From Marsupella aquatica (lineage: Eukaryota; Marchantiophyta): a stretch of 64,000 nt of DNA. The notes below the pieces were generated by a model. The model saw nothing but the letters and a program-made list of their open reading frames with translations. It did no database searches and was not told the DNA's origin. The position numbers and the translations under genes were made by a program. The stretch covers positions 17,174,001 to 17,238,000 of the forward strand of contig OZ316897.1 in assembly GCA_973895155.1 (NCBI GenBank). Direction: 5' to 3'. This document shows, piece by piece, positions 12,280 through 24,482 of the stretch (position 1 is its first letter; each line of letters starts with the position of its first letter).

Positions 12280-14597
12280 ATGGCTAGAACAAAAAAGCAG
12301 GTACTAACCCAAATTAGGGTAATGCCCTCGCTTATTTGCATTATGCTATGTTTTTTATACGTTGTCTCCCTCTTTTACAGTAGTGACTGTAGTATTGGTC
12401 GACCTTTGTCATGTGGTGTCGTGTGCTGCAGCTTCAAGTCTCTCGACCAAGACTTTTAAAGGGGTACAACACTGCTGTGCAACCGCATAGTGATGATAGT
12501 GGAGGGGAGCCCAAAACGCTTTTGAGTGGCCGTATATTGCGCCAAAAGAAACCGGGACTCTCGCTAAAGGAGCCCGAAACCGAAACAGAGTCAGATGAAT
12601 ACGACAAGGCGCCAAGACAACGATCAGGGCAGCTGCAGGTCACTTCATCGCCTGTGAGGTCCCCTGTGAGGTCCGCGACTACTTTTGGCAAACCGAGGCG
12701 GGTTACTCGACACACAATGTCAAAAGATGCTCATCATCAGAAACGTTTGAATTCAAACCACGAAACTGCGCAGAGTAAGAAGGTGGTGAGGGACAAGTAT
12801 GCAAACAAGTCAAGTGTCGTAGATGTAATTACTTCTGCAAGTGAGGGTTCTGAAGACCTTAGTTCTGCTACTGATCAATCAGAAGAAGGGTTTGACACCG
12901 ATTCTCAAGACGGTGTACCCAAAAAACAAACAACCTTCAAGTTCGACGCACAGAAGGTGAATCCCGAACACACACTCGACATTGCGCATTTTTGTTTTCA
13001 ACTGTTAAGTACAAATTATGTGTTACGCACTTCATGATTTTTTGACACTTCTAACTCATTGCAGGCACAAAGGAACAAGTCAAAGCATGGCACTGCAACA
13101 GAGGGAGACCATTACACATTGTATGCCAATGCAGTGGTTTGCAAGGTTCCACCTTGCAAAAACCGAGTCTTCAAAACTGAGAGAACTTTTGGTAACCATG
13201 TCTTCAAAAAGCATGGTCTTATATCCACTGGCACGTCTGTATCCCTGTATGCCCTGGATAGCGATGATGAGCAGAGACGGCACCTGTATAATGCACGGAG
13301 GAGGAAGCAGCCAGGTGCAATTGTCTGCACCTCTTATTATGATGCTAGAGGTTCAATGCGAGCTCGATGGAGGCAAGCCAAGTACAGAATGAGGTAAATT
13401 CTTGCACATAGGTGATACAAATACGCGCATTAATGATTCATTATGTTTGTGTATTCATATGCCAACGTGTGGCTCATGCAGGGCAAATATATTCAAAAGG
13501 TGGGTGACAAAATTTGAAGACAATCGATTCTCACATCCCCGCCCAATTGTGGGAGAAGAAGCCCTGTTGATTATTGTACTGAAATATGTGATGCCCAGTC
13601 TTGGGTATCATCCATGGAACAGCCTATTGAAGACCACAGAGTTCAACAAAGTGGTAGATCTCATTTCTCTCTGCCCGACTACTGCTTCTGTTGGTACGTG
13701 GACTGACACATTGTCCAAGGAAGTAGAAGCCGACTGTCATTCACATTTGAGTGTGAATGACCTCCAGGCAATGAAATCGGCCACTGCTGTGCTTGGCACA
13801 ATCTTCAAAAGTGCAGTCAGTCCGAGTGATAGTGAACAGCTTAGGCATGCATTGCTAGCCCATAGACAAAATATTTGTGAAGAAGCAATTGCATGGCTTC
13901 AAACGAAAAAACACGCCATTCTCTGGGAGAACAACCACGGATGGAGCACATACGAGAAGAAGGCAGAGGAGGAGTACCAGGCTTGGAAGGTTAAAGCCAA
14001 ACCAAACAGTTGTGCGACTACTCTACCTAATCTTGTGCAGGCATATAAGGCATTCAGCGGTTGCAGTGACGCAGAGGCCAAACGACAGGTGAAAAGATCA
14101 TCATTTGTTCTAGGGTTCTACATTTGTGTTCTTGGCTTTGTCACTTTCTAGTGCTAAACTGAATTGCATCTCATTCCAGGCCGCAACAGATAGTGTTTGG
14201 ATTGACACTTCAGATGATGGTGCACCGCCCAAGGAGAGGAGAGCAAAACCAGTGGCAAGGAAAAGGAAATTCACTCCAGTCACCAAACTCGTGTCCAGGA
14301 AGAAAAAATTGGAACAACATGAACCGACTAATGGCACACCCACCAGTCGCGGGCCTTTATCGCTTACAGGTGATTTCAACCTTCAACTCGGACTTGCTGG
14401 TGGTCCAAACGGGGATCGACCGGGAAAGAAACAAGTCCCCTCTATAGCTAATGTATGAGTCTTTTGGGAGGAGTTTACAGGACATCAATCGATGACTAGA
14501 TAGGTATATTGCCAACCAGCCAACAATCTTGGAAAAAAATATGGATGACCTTGGCAAACGGATAGCATCAGTTGCTGATCGGATCAATCGTCTTTGA
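12280..14597 (+). CDS. MULE accessory protein with C2H2-like finger, function unknown
   Basis: Six-exon model: 12280-12300, 12432-12956, 13065-13393, 13482-14088, 14180-14369 and 14500-14597. All junctions are GT/AG, all phases agree, and the product is about 589 residues. Exon 1 encodes only MARTKKQ. Exon 2 is acidic/basic and serine-rich (likely disordered). Exon 3 has a C-x4-C-x13-H-x4-H finger (CKVPPC to HVFKKH). Exon 4 is a folded-looking region (WVTKFEDNRF, VLKYVMPSLGYHPW). Exon 5 carries a basic nuclear-localisation-like stretch (KPVARKRKF). The last exon ends in a heptad-like helix (MDDLGKRIASVADRINRL). If exon 5 is not spliced, the frame instead stops at 14458. An alternative start is ATG 12411. 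No family recognised; a DNA-binding accessory protein of the transposon is the best guess. Confidence 0.6.
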
Positions 14598-15543
14598 GTG
14601 TCATCGGATCAATCTTTGGAGAATTTAAATGTTACGACTCATGTGTGCAGTCTAGGAGTGACTTATGTAAGTGGTGTGACATTGTATCACGTCCAAAATG
14701 GAAATCCAGTGTATTGAGTGCAAGAATGGAATATGTTCACCACTGTTGACTATGGAATACATAAAGCCTAATTTTTCTCAATCGTCCGTGTTATTGTCCA
14801 TGTTATGAATTCGAGTGCCGCGCAGTGCACTTTAGTTTCAGGTTGATGCTCATGTTTTCACTCTAAAATCAATGCATGCGAAATGCACACTGTTACTCAA
14901 TGTAGGGATGGTAATTGCGCAGTATTGAATGTTGTGTACTACAAGAATGCAATCTGAGATGACATTCCGGATGGTTTGCTCACAAACAACAATACATGAG
15001 TGTTTTCTCCAATCTCTGCATGGTCGATCATTTTGTCAAAGTTGCGACATCCAACACGGTGCAAAATTTTGCATTACATTCTCGTGCTTGAATTAAGCAC
15101 GGTCTCCAGGAAGTCACTTGTAAACTCTGACATGTTTTATTGACAAACTCTAATCTGCTATACACACAACATTAGCGTCATGTAATGAAGTGGGGGCCGC
15201 ACTACTGTCCCAAGTTGCCCCAACTGAGAAAGCATGTAGTAAGTCAGAGAAGCTGGGCGACATAGCCCATGTTTGACTAGATCCTATGTGAATGTTCCCA
15301 ATCACTTGCGATTGGGATGGAGTTAAAGCTTCACTCAAAATTGCCGATTGTGAACATCCTTCCTTTACAGCCTGTAGCGGATATGGTGGAGAAGCACGAG
15401 TCTTCCTCGGCCGAGTTGCTTTACTTGACTTCACATTAGCGTTGGAGGTAGCAACGTCCTTTGACAACGCTTTATCGGCTTTCTTTGATCTCGTCATCTT
15501 TTTAGCCGGTGCTTCACACCCTGCATCCGACATGATGCCATTC
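14598..15543. other. MULE central spacer between convergent genes
   Basis: 3' flanks of the two convergent gene sets. On the minus strand a lysine-rich open frame from 15557 down to 15150 (MTRSKKADKALSK) follows the last transposase acceptor in another phase. It could be a C-terminal tail lost by a second frameshift, or a separate small product. Confidence 0.45.
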
Positions 15544-18500
15544 TCAACAATGAACAAGCGAATTTTCTACAAAAGAAGGGGAATATGGTCATAAATTTTG
15601 TGGCATACAAGGCGATGTAAATGGATTTCAATGTGTAGTGAACGCATCCCCTAAAGTCTTACCTTTTGTGAAAGCGTCCGTTGTTACTGCATTTAGCAAG
15701 TCTTGCAGTGCGTCGACTGCCATCTTGTCAAATTTTCCTTGAAATGAAAGTGATGTCTCCTTCTTCTTAATGTGTAATTTCTCTGGGGCACTCGTCATGA
15801 ACATTAAGCTCTTGGCTTTGTCACTCTCGTCCTTCCCTTTCCTCTTTCGTCTGCCCTTGTAGAGTTTGTCTACCCATCCTCGTTTGGCCACTGTTGTGAT
15901 GTTCGACTCTTCATTTGGAACCATAGTCTCCAACCTTGTCGAATCATGACATTCTAGTTCTAGCCTAGTCACGTTCTGTTGAGCCTCCCTGGTTTGCAGC
16001 GATTCACACCACGCCTTCAATTCCTTTAGAGCTTGTACTGCTAGAGATGGTATGTAGGAAACGGTGTCATAAGCCTTTTTTAGAATGGATTGGAACTCAT
16101 CCAATGGAGGGGACATAAGAACCGCGTCAGGTTGGGCTGGTTCATCATCCCAGAACTCCTCATCATCATAGTGCAGAGTAACATCCGCAACTTCGGTCAT
16201 GAATTCCAGTTCCCCGTTTTGGACCTTCAAGTGCACATCAAGCCCTCCGCAGAAGGTGCCCATCTTGGAACCAAGTTGTGTAAGGAGATCCAGGTCTGTT
16301 ATTGTTTTCGTCATCAGCAGGACCTTGATCTACAAAACAAGGTTGACAATGGTTAGCCAGGGTGTCTCCGTAAAGTAAAGCACCATTTCCCTGAAGATAA
16401 TTAGGCATGAATTGAAGCTTAGTTGATCATACCTGATGCTTGCAAGCATTTCCTTTGATTGAATACCCGCAAGTGCAAGAGCAGGCATCATTATTCCAAT
16501 GAGTAACAAGGTGCTCCTTCACGGAGGTATATTTCTCTGACATGCTTCTCACTGAGGCACACTTAGTTGACCCGCATTCAATGAGTGTGACGAAATGATC
16601 GGGGATTAGTTTGGCTCGATTCATGCATTTGTGGATGTGTTGTTCCACTGTACGATTCCTTAGCCTGCCTTGGAACTTATTAGCATACATGCACCAATAA
16701 TGATTCTCAATGAGTTCGAGCCTCTCAATTAGCCATGGAATTGATCTGCCACTGACACTACTCTTGTCTGCCTTCAATTCTACCTTGAGGGTGTGGTGCC
16801 ACCGTTCAATTCCGCCATTTGTGTTCTGATTTGCATGCCTGTATAACCTTAAGTTTACAGCCCAACGTGTGATTTTTCCGTGCCATTCTCTTTTGTAGTA
16901 GGCTACAAAAGCTGGTTGCGTTTCCTTCCATCTCTCAATGAATGCTTCAGACTCTGCTCCTACATCTGCATCAAACCAAGCCACATGAGTAATTTAAATT
17001 TGTTGATGAGAACAATGTAAGCACAACAGACTTAGGCATATGGTTTTACGAGCTAACCAGATCCATCAGAGTACATTAACGCCCCAAGGTCTGCGTTAAT
17101 CTGTGCTTTTGCAAACGGGCAAAACACCTTCCAGATAATGTTTTTGTCCAAGCCCTCCTGACGTGCCAGCTACAAAATGTGATCGGCACACCTGGGAAGA
17201 CATTGCTGTGAAATGCAACACTGACATGTGAGGGAGAGAAGCACAATTAACACTGTTCATTGTCAGGTCTTATTCGTTCCTATGGGGCCTTGGCTCGCAT
17301 AAGTAAGTAGCCAGCAAGGTTGGCTACCTTGACCAATAAAATAAAACTTGGACATGGCTTACGCATTATAAGTTGTAGCATGAATTCATGAGTAAACGAT
17401 GATGGCATTTGCCCCGGGCATTGCTTGCATTTACCTGATTGCAATTTGCTCTTCATCTGCAACATCGATAATCCAACAATTTGGCTTCCATGGGCCAAGT
17501 TGTCCCATTTCCTTTCTCTTATTGTCTGCCGCCTCTTTCAGTGCTAATAAAACATTTGTGACTTGCACCGCTTTATACCTTTGAAGGACAGCGAAAGCGA
17601 CAGGGATGGCATTCTGAAATTTGTCAAATACGACAACAGTGTAGAATGGAAACTGCGCACAAAGAATAATTACACGACATCAGGATTGTCGTGTGCATTG
17701 CAATGACAAATTAAGTGAGGGCAAGTAAAGGTATATTACAACTTTCAATCCATACATACCCCGCAGTGGTTTGTGCCGAATGTGGCATCGAACCCCAGTG
17801 CACTGTCATGTCCTAGCACTGCCAGTTTCTTCTTTTGCCAATCAGTCGACCAGGCTAAGATGAATGGCTGGTCCTGAGCTTTTAATTGCGGTTGGTAAAG
17901 GAGGACATCAGACTCATTTTGAGTGACCCAGTTTTGAACGCCAGCTGCATCATCAGTAGTGTAAAATGGTTGTCTCCAATGCTCTCTTACTGTCCAAACG
18001 TCTTTCGGTGTTAGCTGCATGTCCCTACTAAACATTACATGAGCATCCTCATCTGGGTGTTCTTTTCGCCATTTCAAAGCTACCTCGTCGAAGTGGGCCC
18101 TGATTATAGCCTTCGTTGACATGCCAGCTCTCAAATAGCGTTCTAATTTAGCCCTGAGTTTCAACAAAATACGTGGAGCTATGTGACAATTGGATGCATA
18201 TGCAGATGTGTCCTGTAAGCCATGGCATATTTGCCCTTGTTTGTCGTGATGTTCCCTATGTAACCAACGTACGAGGACCACATCCTTACGCTGTACAAAG
18301 TGAGTTGCAGTAAAGCTGCACCTGCAGCCTCGCCTGATTGAGTGGCCTGATAGCATTACATATGGATGGTTAGCAATCATTGTGTCAGTTGAGATTCGGT
18401 CCTATCAAAGTTGCCAGGCATATCAGTTTTAGAACATAATGAGTACTGTTCAGTCAGACCGCACACTTATATGGAATATGGCAAAGACATTGCCTGCCAC

Positions 18501-19385
18501 GGGGCCTGCCACAACACACGCTTTCAATAGGTTATTGCAAAGACACTAATGTTTGATACTTTGATTCAAGTCGTGCTCCTCCCTGCAAAGGCCAATGTCA
18601 GAAATGAACAGATCGTTCGTTTGCATGGGAATAGTGTTTATACCTATAATGGTTTTCTTCTTCAGGTACACGCCTCCTTCTTTTGACGACAACTTTTGTG
18701 GAACCTTGTTGCCCATCACATTCTTCCATTGGCGCTTGTCTTCAGGGCCAAAGCAGCAGTTATACCAAATGACCGTTTTCTCAAGCGGCCCGGATCCATT
18801 AATCTTATGCTCCGCAGATCTTCTAATGGAGAATTGAGTGTGAAAGTTTTCCCTCATGTTTTCTCCCCAGATGAAATCATTCAAGCAATGTTTAGGAATC
18901 CAAGCATAGTCGGCCCTAGTCCCAAACCATTGTAATACGCTTGCATCAAATTCGCCAGGGGGAGGGTCACATTTAAATTTGTCATGATAGCATTTCTTAA
19001 GGTCGGGTGTTGGGCGATTAGGAGGATTCCATGAGTCTTTGAAGACATCATCATGCTTGCCATCGTCCTGCTTCGCATTGTCATGCTTGCCGTCATCGTG
19101 CTTTGCATCACTGTGCTTCACATCGACATCATCCTGGTCGACATCCTCTTCCACTTGCATTGCACGGAAATTACCCTGTAAGCTACCCGACCCATCAATA
19201 AGCCCGTTGTTATTCACTACCTGTGAATCCTCAATGCTGCACTCGCGGTCTTTGAAACACCCCACTGATCCAATTTTAAACGCCTGCATCCTGTCTTGCA
19301 AAAGTCCAATGGAGTTCGGACTTGATAATGTGAATACTCCACTCTGGAATGCAGCGAACTTTGACCTCAAAGAGTTTAAATCCAT
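15544..19385 (-). pseudogene. MULE transposase with FAR1-like zinc module, DDE core and SWIM finger; frameshifted
   Basis: Catalyses cut-and-paste movement of the element. Minus-strand exons: 19385-18644, 18346-17760, 17652-17435, 17205-17058, 16965-16433, 16329-15663 and probably 15566-15544; about 970 codons if the frame were intact. The N-terminus is low-complexity with repeated Asp/His/Lys text (DDGKHD). A FAR1/FLYWCH-like Cys/His module spans exons 1-2 (WYNCCFG, RRGCRCSF, VRWLHREH). The core has the first catalytic Asp in GFDATFGTN, the MULE strand FPFYTVVVFDKFQNAIPVAF, the second Asp in CWIIDVADEE, and FCSWHVRRAW. A SWIM finger, CTCGYSIKGNACKHQ, continues across the next splice as IKVLLM. 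Exon 4 lacks one base in the T run at 17141-17145 (plus strand), shifting the frame just after HVRRAWTK. The following exon phase fits only if that base is restored. Confidence 0.85.
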
Positions 19386-19673
19386 TCATGCATGTCGTTG
19401 AGGCCCAACCTCGTAATGGGATTTGGACAATGCTGTAAGCACACTTCCTGAATTGTCCCTGCAATCCATTGCCAAAATTGTCGTGCACCGCAAAACATTG
19501 CCAATGCAACTGACAGGAACTCAACAAGAGCCATTCTTTCCATGGATTGTCCATTGCGCCTTTGCCACCAAATTTTGAAAGCGTAAAATTTTGAAAGCGT
19601 AGTTACGAATTCAAAAATGGTTCTCGACTCAGTTCAGAACGCCTGTAGAGTACACGGCACATTCTTACTCGGG

Positions 19674-19965
19674 ATACAATGACGGGATGGGCAACTGACG
19701 GGAGGCCGCGACGGGCGACGGGTGAGGGTCGGCGGGCGCCATGCGATGGGCGAGGGTCGACGGGAACAAAGGAAGGGACAGGGCTGTTTGCGGTGAAGGT
19801 GTCCCTGGTTTCCTTAAGGCCAGTCCTGCGTCGGGAAAGTTTCGGGCAGGCGACGTGTCACCCAAACCTGCCCAAAAATCCTCTAAGCTGCCCCACAGCC
19901 CCTTGCTGCCCTGATTAGTACGATCGAGGCATTAATGTGCCTCGATCTTGCCTCTCGTTGTGAAT
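19674..19965 (-). repeat. MULE right terminal inverted repeat
   Basis: Inverted partner of 10426-10717, about 97% identical by eye; the differences cluster in the inner GC-rich half. Contains the same subterminal palindrome. Confidence 0.93.
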
Positions 19966-19973
19966 GAAAATAT
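19966..19973. repeat. Target-site duplication of the MULE, right copy
   Basis: GAAAATAT, identical to 10418-10425. Confidence 0.9.
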
Positions 19974-21339
19974 CGTATAAGAACTCTCACCAACCCATCT
20001 ATCAGTTGTGAGCAGTACAGATTCATCACTTCTCCCACTATCCTAGAAAGTCGAAAAATAGAGTAGCATTCATCATTGCTCCCACTAAGCCAAAAATATT
20101 TTATTTCAGAAAAGCTGGAGAGCAGCACGTACAGGCTCAGTGGATTTGAGGAAAGGGTTACTTATTAGGGGTGTTGGTTGGCTTCTGATTTGAGGTGCAC
20201 CTTAGGATGCATGGGTAGTTCAGGCATGCCAGTTCCGAGTCAGTAGGTGGACAGGTGCCTTTGTCACCTGGGAGTCACCGTCAGCAAATGATGGGCCTTA
20301 GCTTGAGATAGATCAATACACAAGTGATCTCAAAGAACTAGTTGGCACATTACAAACAGGACTATAAGTTCTACCAATGGAAAAGGTTTCTTAGTAGCTG
20401 GACCCCAGACCTAAGTTAGGGCACTACAATGCTTAAATGTATATGTGAGGCAAAGTTGTTCAATATATATATATAATTTACTTGAATTGTGTGAAAGGGA
20501 CTACAGATGTAATTCTGTGGGCGATGGTCTGGTTGCTTTCCACTCGTTTTCTCCTTGTTGGCCTTGTCCACTTGACTGAATGTGTTTGGTCTTTGTGTGA
20601 CGTCTGGCCTTTGACCGTTTTTTGTGGTCTGGCCGTTTTACTCCCTGTCTTATTGGGTTTTACTTTCCATATAAGTAAAGTGCTCCATTCAAGACAACAA
20701 CAACAAAATTCAAGGTAATGCAAATAAGTATTTTTGCCCTAAGTATATATGCCAGTATATATGGATACATGAATATTGACCAATCAAATTTCCTTGATAA
20801 ATTGAATGTGCACCTTTAGATCTGGCGAGTAGGTCCCTTGTCTAGGGAGGTATTTGGGGAGCAAAATTTCAGTTTTTTTTTTGTTATTACTGGAAACAAA
20901 TGGTGGATAAAACTTTTGTGAAAATTAGCCAGCATTGAAGCGGGCGTCGAAGGAAACGTCCATCTCAATCTGTTCCTAAAACTCGGTGAAAGAACAATTG
21001 AGATCCAAAACCTCGTGAACACGAGCAATGGATTACCCCAATAACAGTCCCATCACTGTCTCCCATTCTAGTTAGCAATCTACACTAGTTTGACAACTGT
21101 ACATAATTATAAGCAAAAACTTAGGTGTTAAATTGGCATCGTTCGCCGTATTTGTAACAGCTGCAAAGACGATGCTCGAATGCTCGAACGATGCTGTGAA
21201 TTTGGATTATAGGAGTTTCCAACATCTTTCAGCACGGCTGTGCACTCAAGCTAGGTAACAGGTATGTAGCACGACCTTACAGTGAAGCTCAAGCTTAAGC
21301 TAAAGCTCACGCTCAAGCAGCAAGCAAGCAAGCAATTGC
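19974..21339. other. Intergenic, no gene seen
   Basis: 3' flank of the barwin gene and unique sequence, with a short TA run near 20465. Nothing recognised. Confidence 0.5.
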
Positions 21340-22748
21340 TCAGCAGGACACAAACTGGACGCTGCAGTACAGATGGCCAGATGCATTGCCTTGTCCATCG
21401 GTGTCAAGAGCCTTGAATCCTGGGAGGTCCAAGTCCAGTCCGTCAGCTGCCTTTTTGTCCAGTATGCATGCCTTCACAGAAGCTCCTCCGTCATTGTTCT
21501 TTATCTGCATTCAGCCGAGCGAAGGTATAGTGAGGACACCTTTAATTTTACGACGCAGCTATTCGGTTCATTACATGTATCTAGACAGTAACCAGCGTCA
21601 ACCAGGATCAAAGATTTAAGGTGTCTTTGACATGCAAATTTCAATGAAGAGAAATCTTCAACTTATTGGATTCACTTGTGTAGCCTTCCCTGTCTGATGC
21701 TAAAGTCATTCCTCAGGAATGCGAAACCTTCCTGAGAGAGAATCTCAAATTGCTACTGAACATAGAAATGACCCATATAAAACATTTATCCGTGGGAATT
21801 CCTTTCTTGGGGCACCTTATCGGACGCCGCCTAGAAGTACGCTCGAAACAGAGATACCGGACCATATACACACGTGAATCCAATAAGTTGGAGATTTCTC
21901 GTCAGTGAAACTATATCTACCAAGTTAAACAAGCTAGTAAGGATCTTGACACATTTTATTTCCGTCTGCCCGTCCATCCATCGTCTTCAGGGGAAAGTGT
22001 CTACCCCGCCTACCAACGATTGAGCACATTCTAAATCGGTCGGCCTGGCGACATTCTGGGTCACCAAGAGTCGAGCACATTCGATAGAAAATCTAGAGGA
22101 GCAAACGAGGGCCATCTCTCACCTGACTGCAGTGACTAACATATGAAGGTGTAGGGTCGCAAATTCATCAAACAATTTGTCTAGAGCACCTCTTATTTAG
22201 AACTGCTGCTGGAAAATCAAGGGTCTGCTTCCGACTTGAAAGTAATATTATCTGCAGATCCCTGGACCTAGTACTTTCCTTGCAACTTCATCAAGGTGAT
22301 ATCGACAAATCACAAAAGTGATTCAAGATAGACATTGAATTGAAACACTTTGTTCAAGACTCGGGAATCCTGTTGTAAGTGGCGTTCATACAAGCACAAA
22401 TCTCTGATCTCTCGTAATCATGTGAAGATGGACAAAGACTGAGTTGAATCAAGCACTTACCTGCAAGCACTGTCCGCAAAGATTCATGCTCATGGGCGGA
22501 TTGAGACTACCGCTGTACGCCACCCAGTAATCGCTCTCGCAGGCGTAAGGATTGTGGTTGTTCGGTGTATCACAATACAGCCCTTGAATGTTACCATTCT
22601 GATGTTCACTGCTGTAGTCTTGCTGCGTCACGTACACTGTCCCCAAATTTTGTGCCCACGCACGATCAATGCCCACAGTGACCACGAGCACTGCCATCAG
22701 CCGAATTCTCCACATACTTGGGCGCGCCGAAAGGGTTGAGCTTGCCAT
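21340..22748 (-). CDS. Secreted barwin-domain (PR-4-like) protein
   Basis: Two exons on the minus strand, 22748-22461 and 21504-21340, with a 956-bp phase-0 intron (gtaagt donor, gcag acceptor); the product is 150 residues. Residues 1-32 form a signal peptide (hydrophobic LMAVLVVTV, likely cut after AWA), so it is secreted to the apoplast. The rest is one barwin domain: LYCDT near the start, LCGQCLQ at the end of exon 1, and GLDLDLPGFKALDTDGQG then GHLYCSVQFVSC at the end. Barwin/PR-4 proteins bind chitin-type sugars, and several are RNases or DNases with antifungal action. The usual DQC cysteine is absent here, while ACILD places a cysteine three residues before that Asp, so the disulfide pattern may differ. 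There is no hevein domain. Confidence 0.9.
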
Positions 22749-22819
22749 GCTTTAGCCGTGTGGCTAAGCTGAGCTGAATCTGAGCCCTTTCGCCAATAAT
22801 CACTGCAGCTCTAAAGCTC

Positions 22820-23115
22820 TAAGATGAGAACTGATTGAGCAACTATGGAATTGGAGAAAGCTAGTTACCCAAGGAGAATGATCGAAACTGGTTGAGCAAC
22901 TATGAAATTGGAGAAAGCTGGTTTGCCAAAGGGACTATATATACACAAGTTGCAGAGTCGGGAAATGGGTGGATTACGTAAGAGTGACTGGGTATCCGCT
23001 TTTAAATATAACAAGGAAAATGGGGATTGAGGACATAAAGGGGAAGTCGCTGGAATCCGCTTTTAGATAACAGGGATTTGGGGATTGAGTACATAAAGGA
23101 GAAGTCGGTTACTTA
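22820..23115. repeat. Two short tandem duplications upstream of the barwin gene
   Basis: ttgagcaactatggaattgg near 22837 recurs as ttgagcaactatgaaattgg near 22894. Further out, a unit with atccgctttta and tggggattgag occurs twice between about 22993 and 23108. These lie in the presumed promoter region of the minus-strand barwin gene. Confidence 0.65.
22935..22945 (-). promoter_or_regulatory. Candidate TATA box of the barwin gene
   Basis: On the minus strand the text is TGTATATATAG, about 190 bp before the ATG at 22748. Position and sequence fit a plant TATA box; no transcript evidence is available. Confidence 0.5.
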
Positions 23116-23524
23116 ACACCTACAGTAGCTATTATTTAGTTTACTAGGGGTATATGAACTCACGGCTCATGCCATTATGAAGATTTCCCTTGCAAGGGTC
23201 CTTGCAATGGCCATACGTTACCCTATACCTTTTACTTTACTGACCTGGATGCCTGAAGACCTGGATGCAAGGAAAGACTTAACAGGACCCCTGGACTCAA
23301 CAGTCCACCTGCTACTCTGCCCATCTTACCTGCTACTCTGCCCATCTTGCCCAGGTCTTCATGGCATCTTACTCACAAGGGTCTGGTTAAGTCCAGGAGA
23401 TGCGAGAGGGTCCTGTTAAGTCTTTTCTTGACCTGGATGGCCCTAGACTAGACTTAAAATGTGTTTATTTACTTCTACATCAAATTTGACAGACCAGGGG
23501 TCTAGTTGATAAAAGTTAGTTTAG

Positions 23525-24033
23525 GGGAATCTCAAGAGGGATATGCTTAATAGGCCCCCTCCTGGAGATACTTTGCTTAATCAACCCCTTGGAGACTTTT
23601 TTGCCCCAATGAGCCCCTCTTTATGATCCGTACCCTTTGTTCTTGTGTTCTTGTGTAAGTTCGTATAAAGTGATTTTTCAAAATAAAGACCAAACTAGGT
23701 GACAGTGCACTGTACCCGTTCAACCACAAACTATGCAGTGACTAGGAAAAAATCACAGTGACCGTGCAAAGATTGAACAACAACTATTACCATGCGCAAG
23801 AACTGAACTGCAAGCATTTGCACGTTCTCGCCGCTTCTATCGACATTAGGGTTATCTTATGCAAATACATTGACATGACTGCCTTCACTTAATTTGTAAA
23901 TGGATTTCCACAATTTTTTTGATATCCTCCCATTCCGTCTTTTGGCCCATGCTCAAACGGTAACTTACAACTCTACACAGCTTTTCACAAGGCGCACTGC
24001 ACACTGACCTACCACCCCACCTACCACCATCAA
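23525..24033 (+). repeat. Left long TIR of the 23.5-25.3 kb element
   Basis: Pairs with about 24838-25300 over nearly its full length, with moderate divergence and small indels. Confidence 0.75.
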
Positions 24034-24482
24034 GACCTAACACCTAAACCCTACAACCCTACAACTGTAAATAGCTCCTTCATATGGAGAGTTTCCATAA
24101 TTTAATTGGTAATGTCAGATCATGATTTAGTCATGGCTTATATGAATGCACTCAACAAGAACCATGGCTATAAACTAGTAAGACAATCAAATGAAAGGGA
24201 AACAACCCAAGGTTAAGTTACAATAACCAGATCTTACATTACAAAACCAGTCACTGAAATGTTAATGGGGGACTAGTATTTATTACTAGATGCAAATTGA
24301 ATATAGGAAAAACCTTCAGTTTGGAGGTAGTCTCAAAAATTTGTGAGACCCTTAACACCACATCATTCACATTCAAGTTGGTCGCCCACTAATTAAAATT
24401 GCAAACTGGAAGGATGTACATTGCAAGAAAATGACAAGTATTTCAGGGTTGGGGTTTGAGGGTTTTCTAATACCCAAACAGT

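Larger units (their letters stand above)
10426..19965. mobile_element. Large Mutator-like (MULE) DNA transposon, full length, probably defective
   Basis: A 9540-bp element bounded by 292-bp inverted repeats that begin ATTCACAACGAGAGG on each end, and by an exact 8-bp target duplication. It contains two plus-strand genes (11040-11948 and 12280-14597) and a minus-strand transposase gene (19385-15544), so the genes converge on about 14.6-15.5 kb. The transposase has a MULE-type DDE core followed by a SWIM zinc finger, which places the element in the Mutator superfamily. Mutator elements usually make 9-11 bp duplications, so 8 bp is at the short edge. TIRs differ at about 9 of 292 positions by eye. 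At least two genes carry disabling lesions, so this copy probably cannot move without help. Confidence 0.92.

Noticed and set aside
20478-20723. Open frames on both strands at about 20.5 kb
   Set aside because: Both strands are open by composition (few stops in T/G-rich text); no family similarity or splice context.
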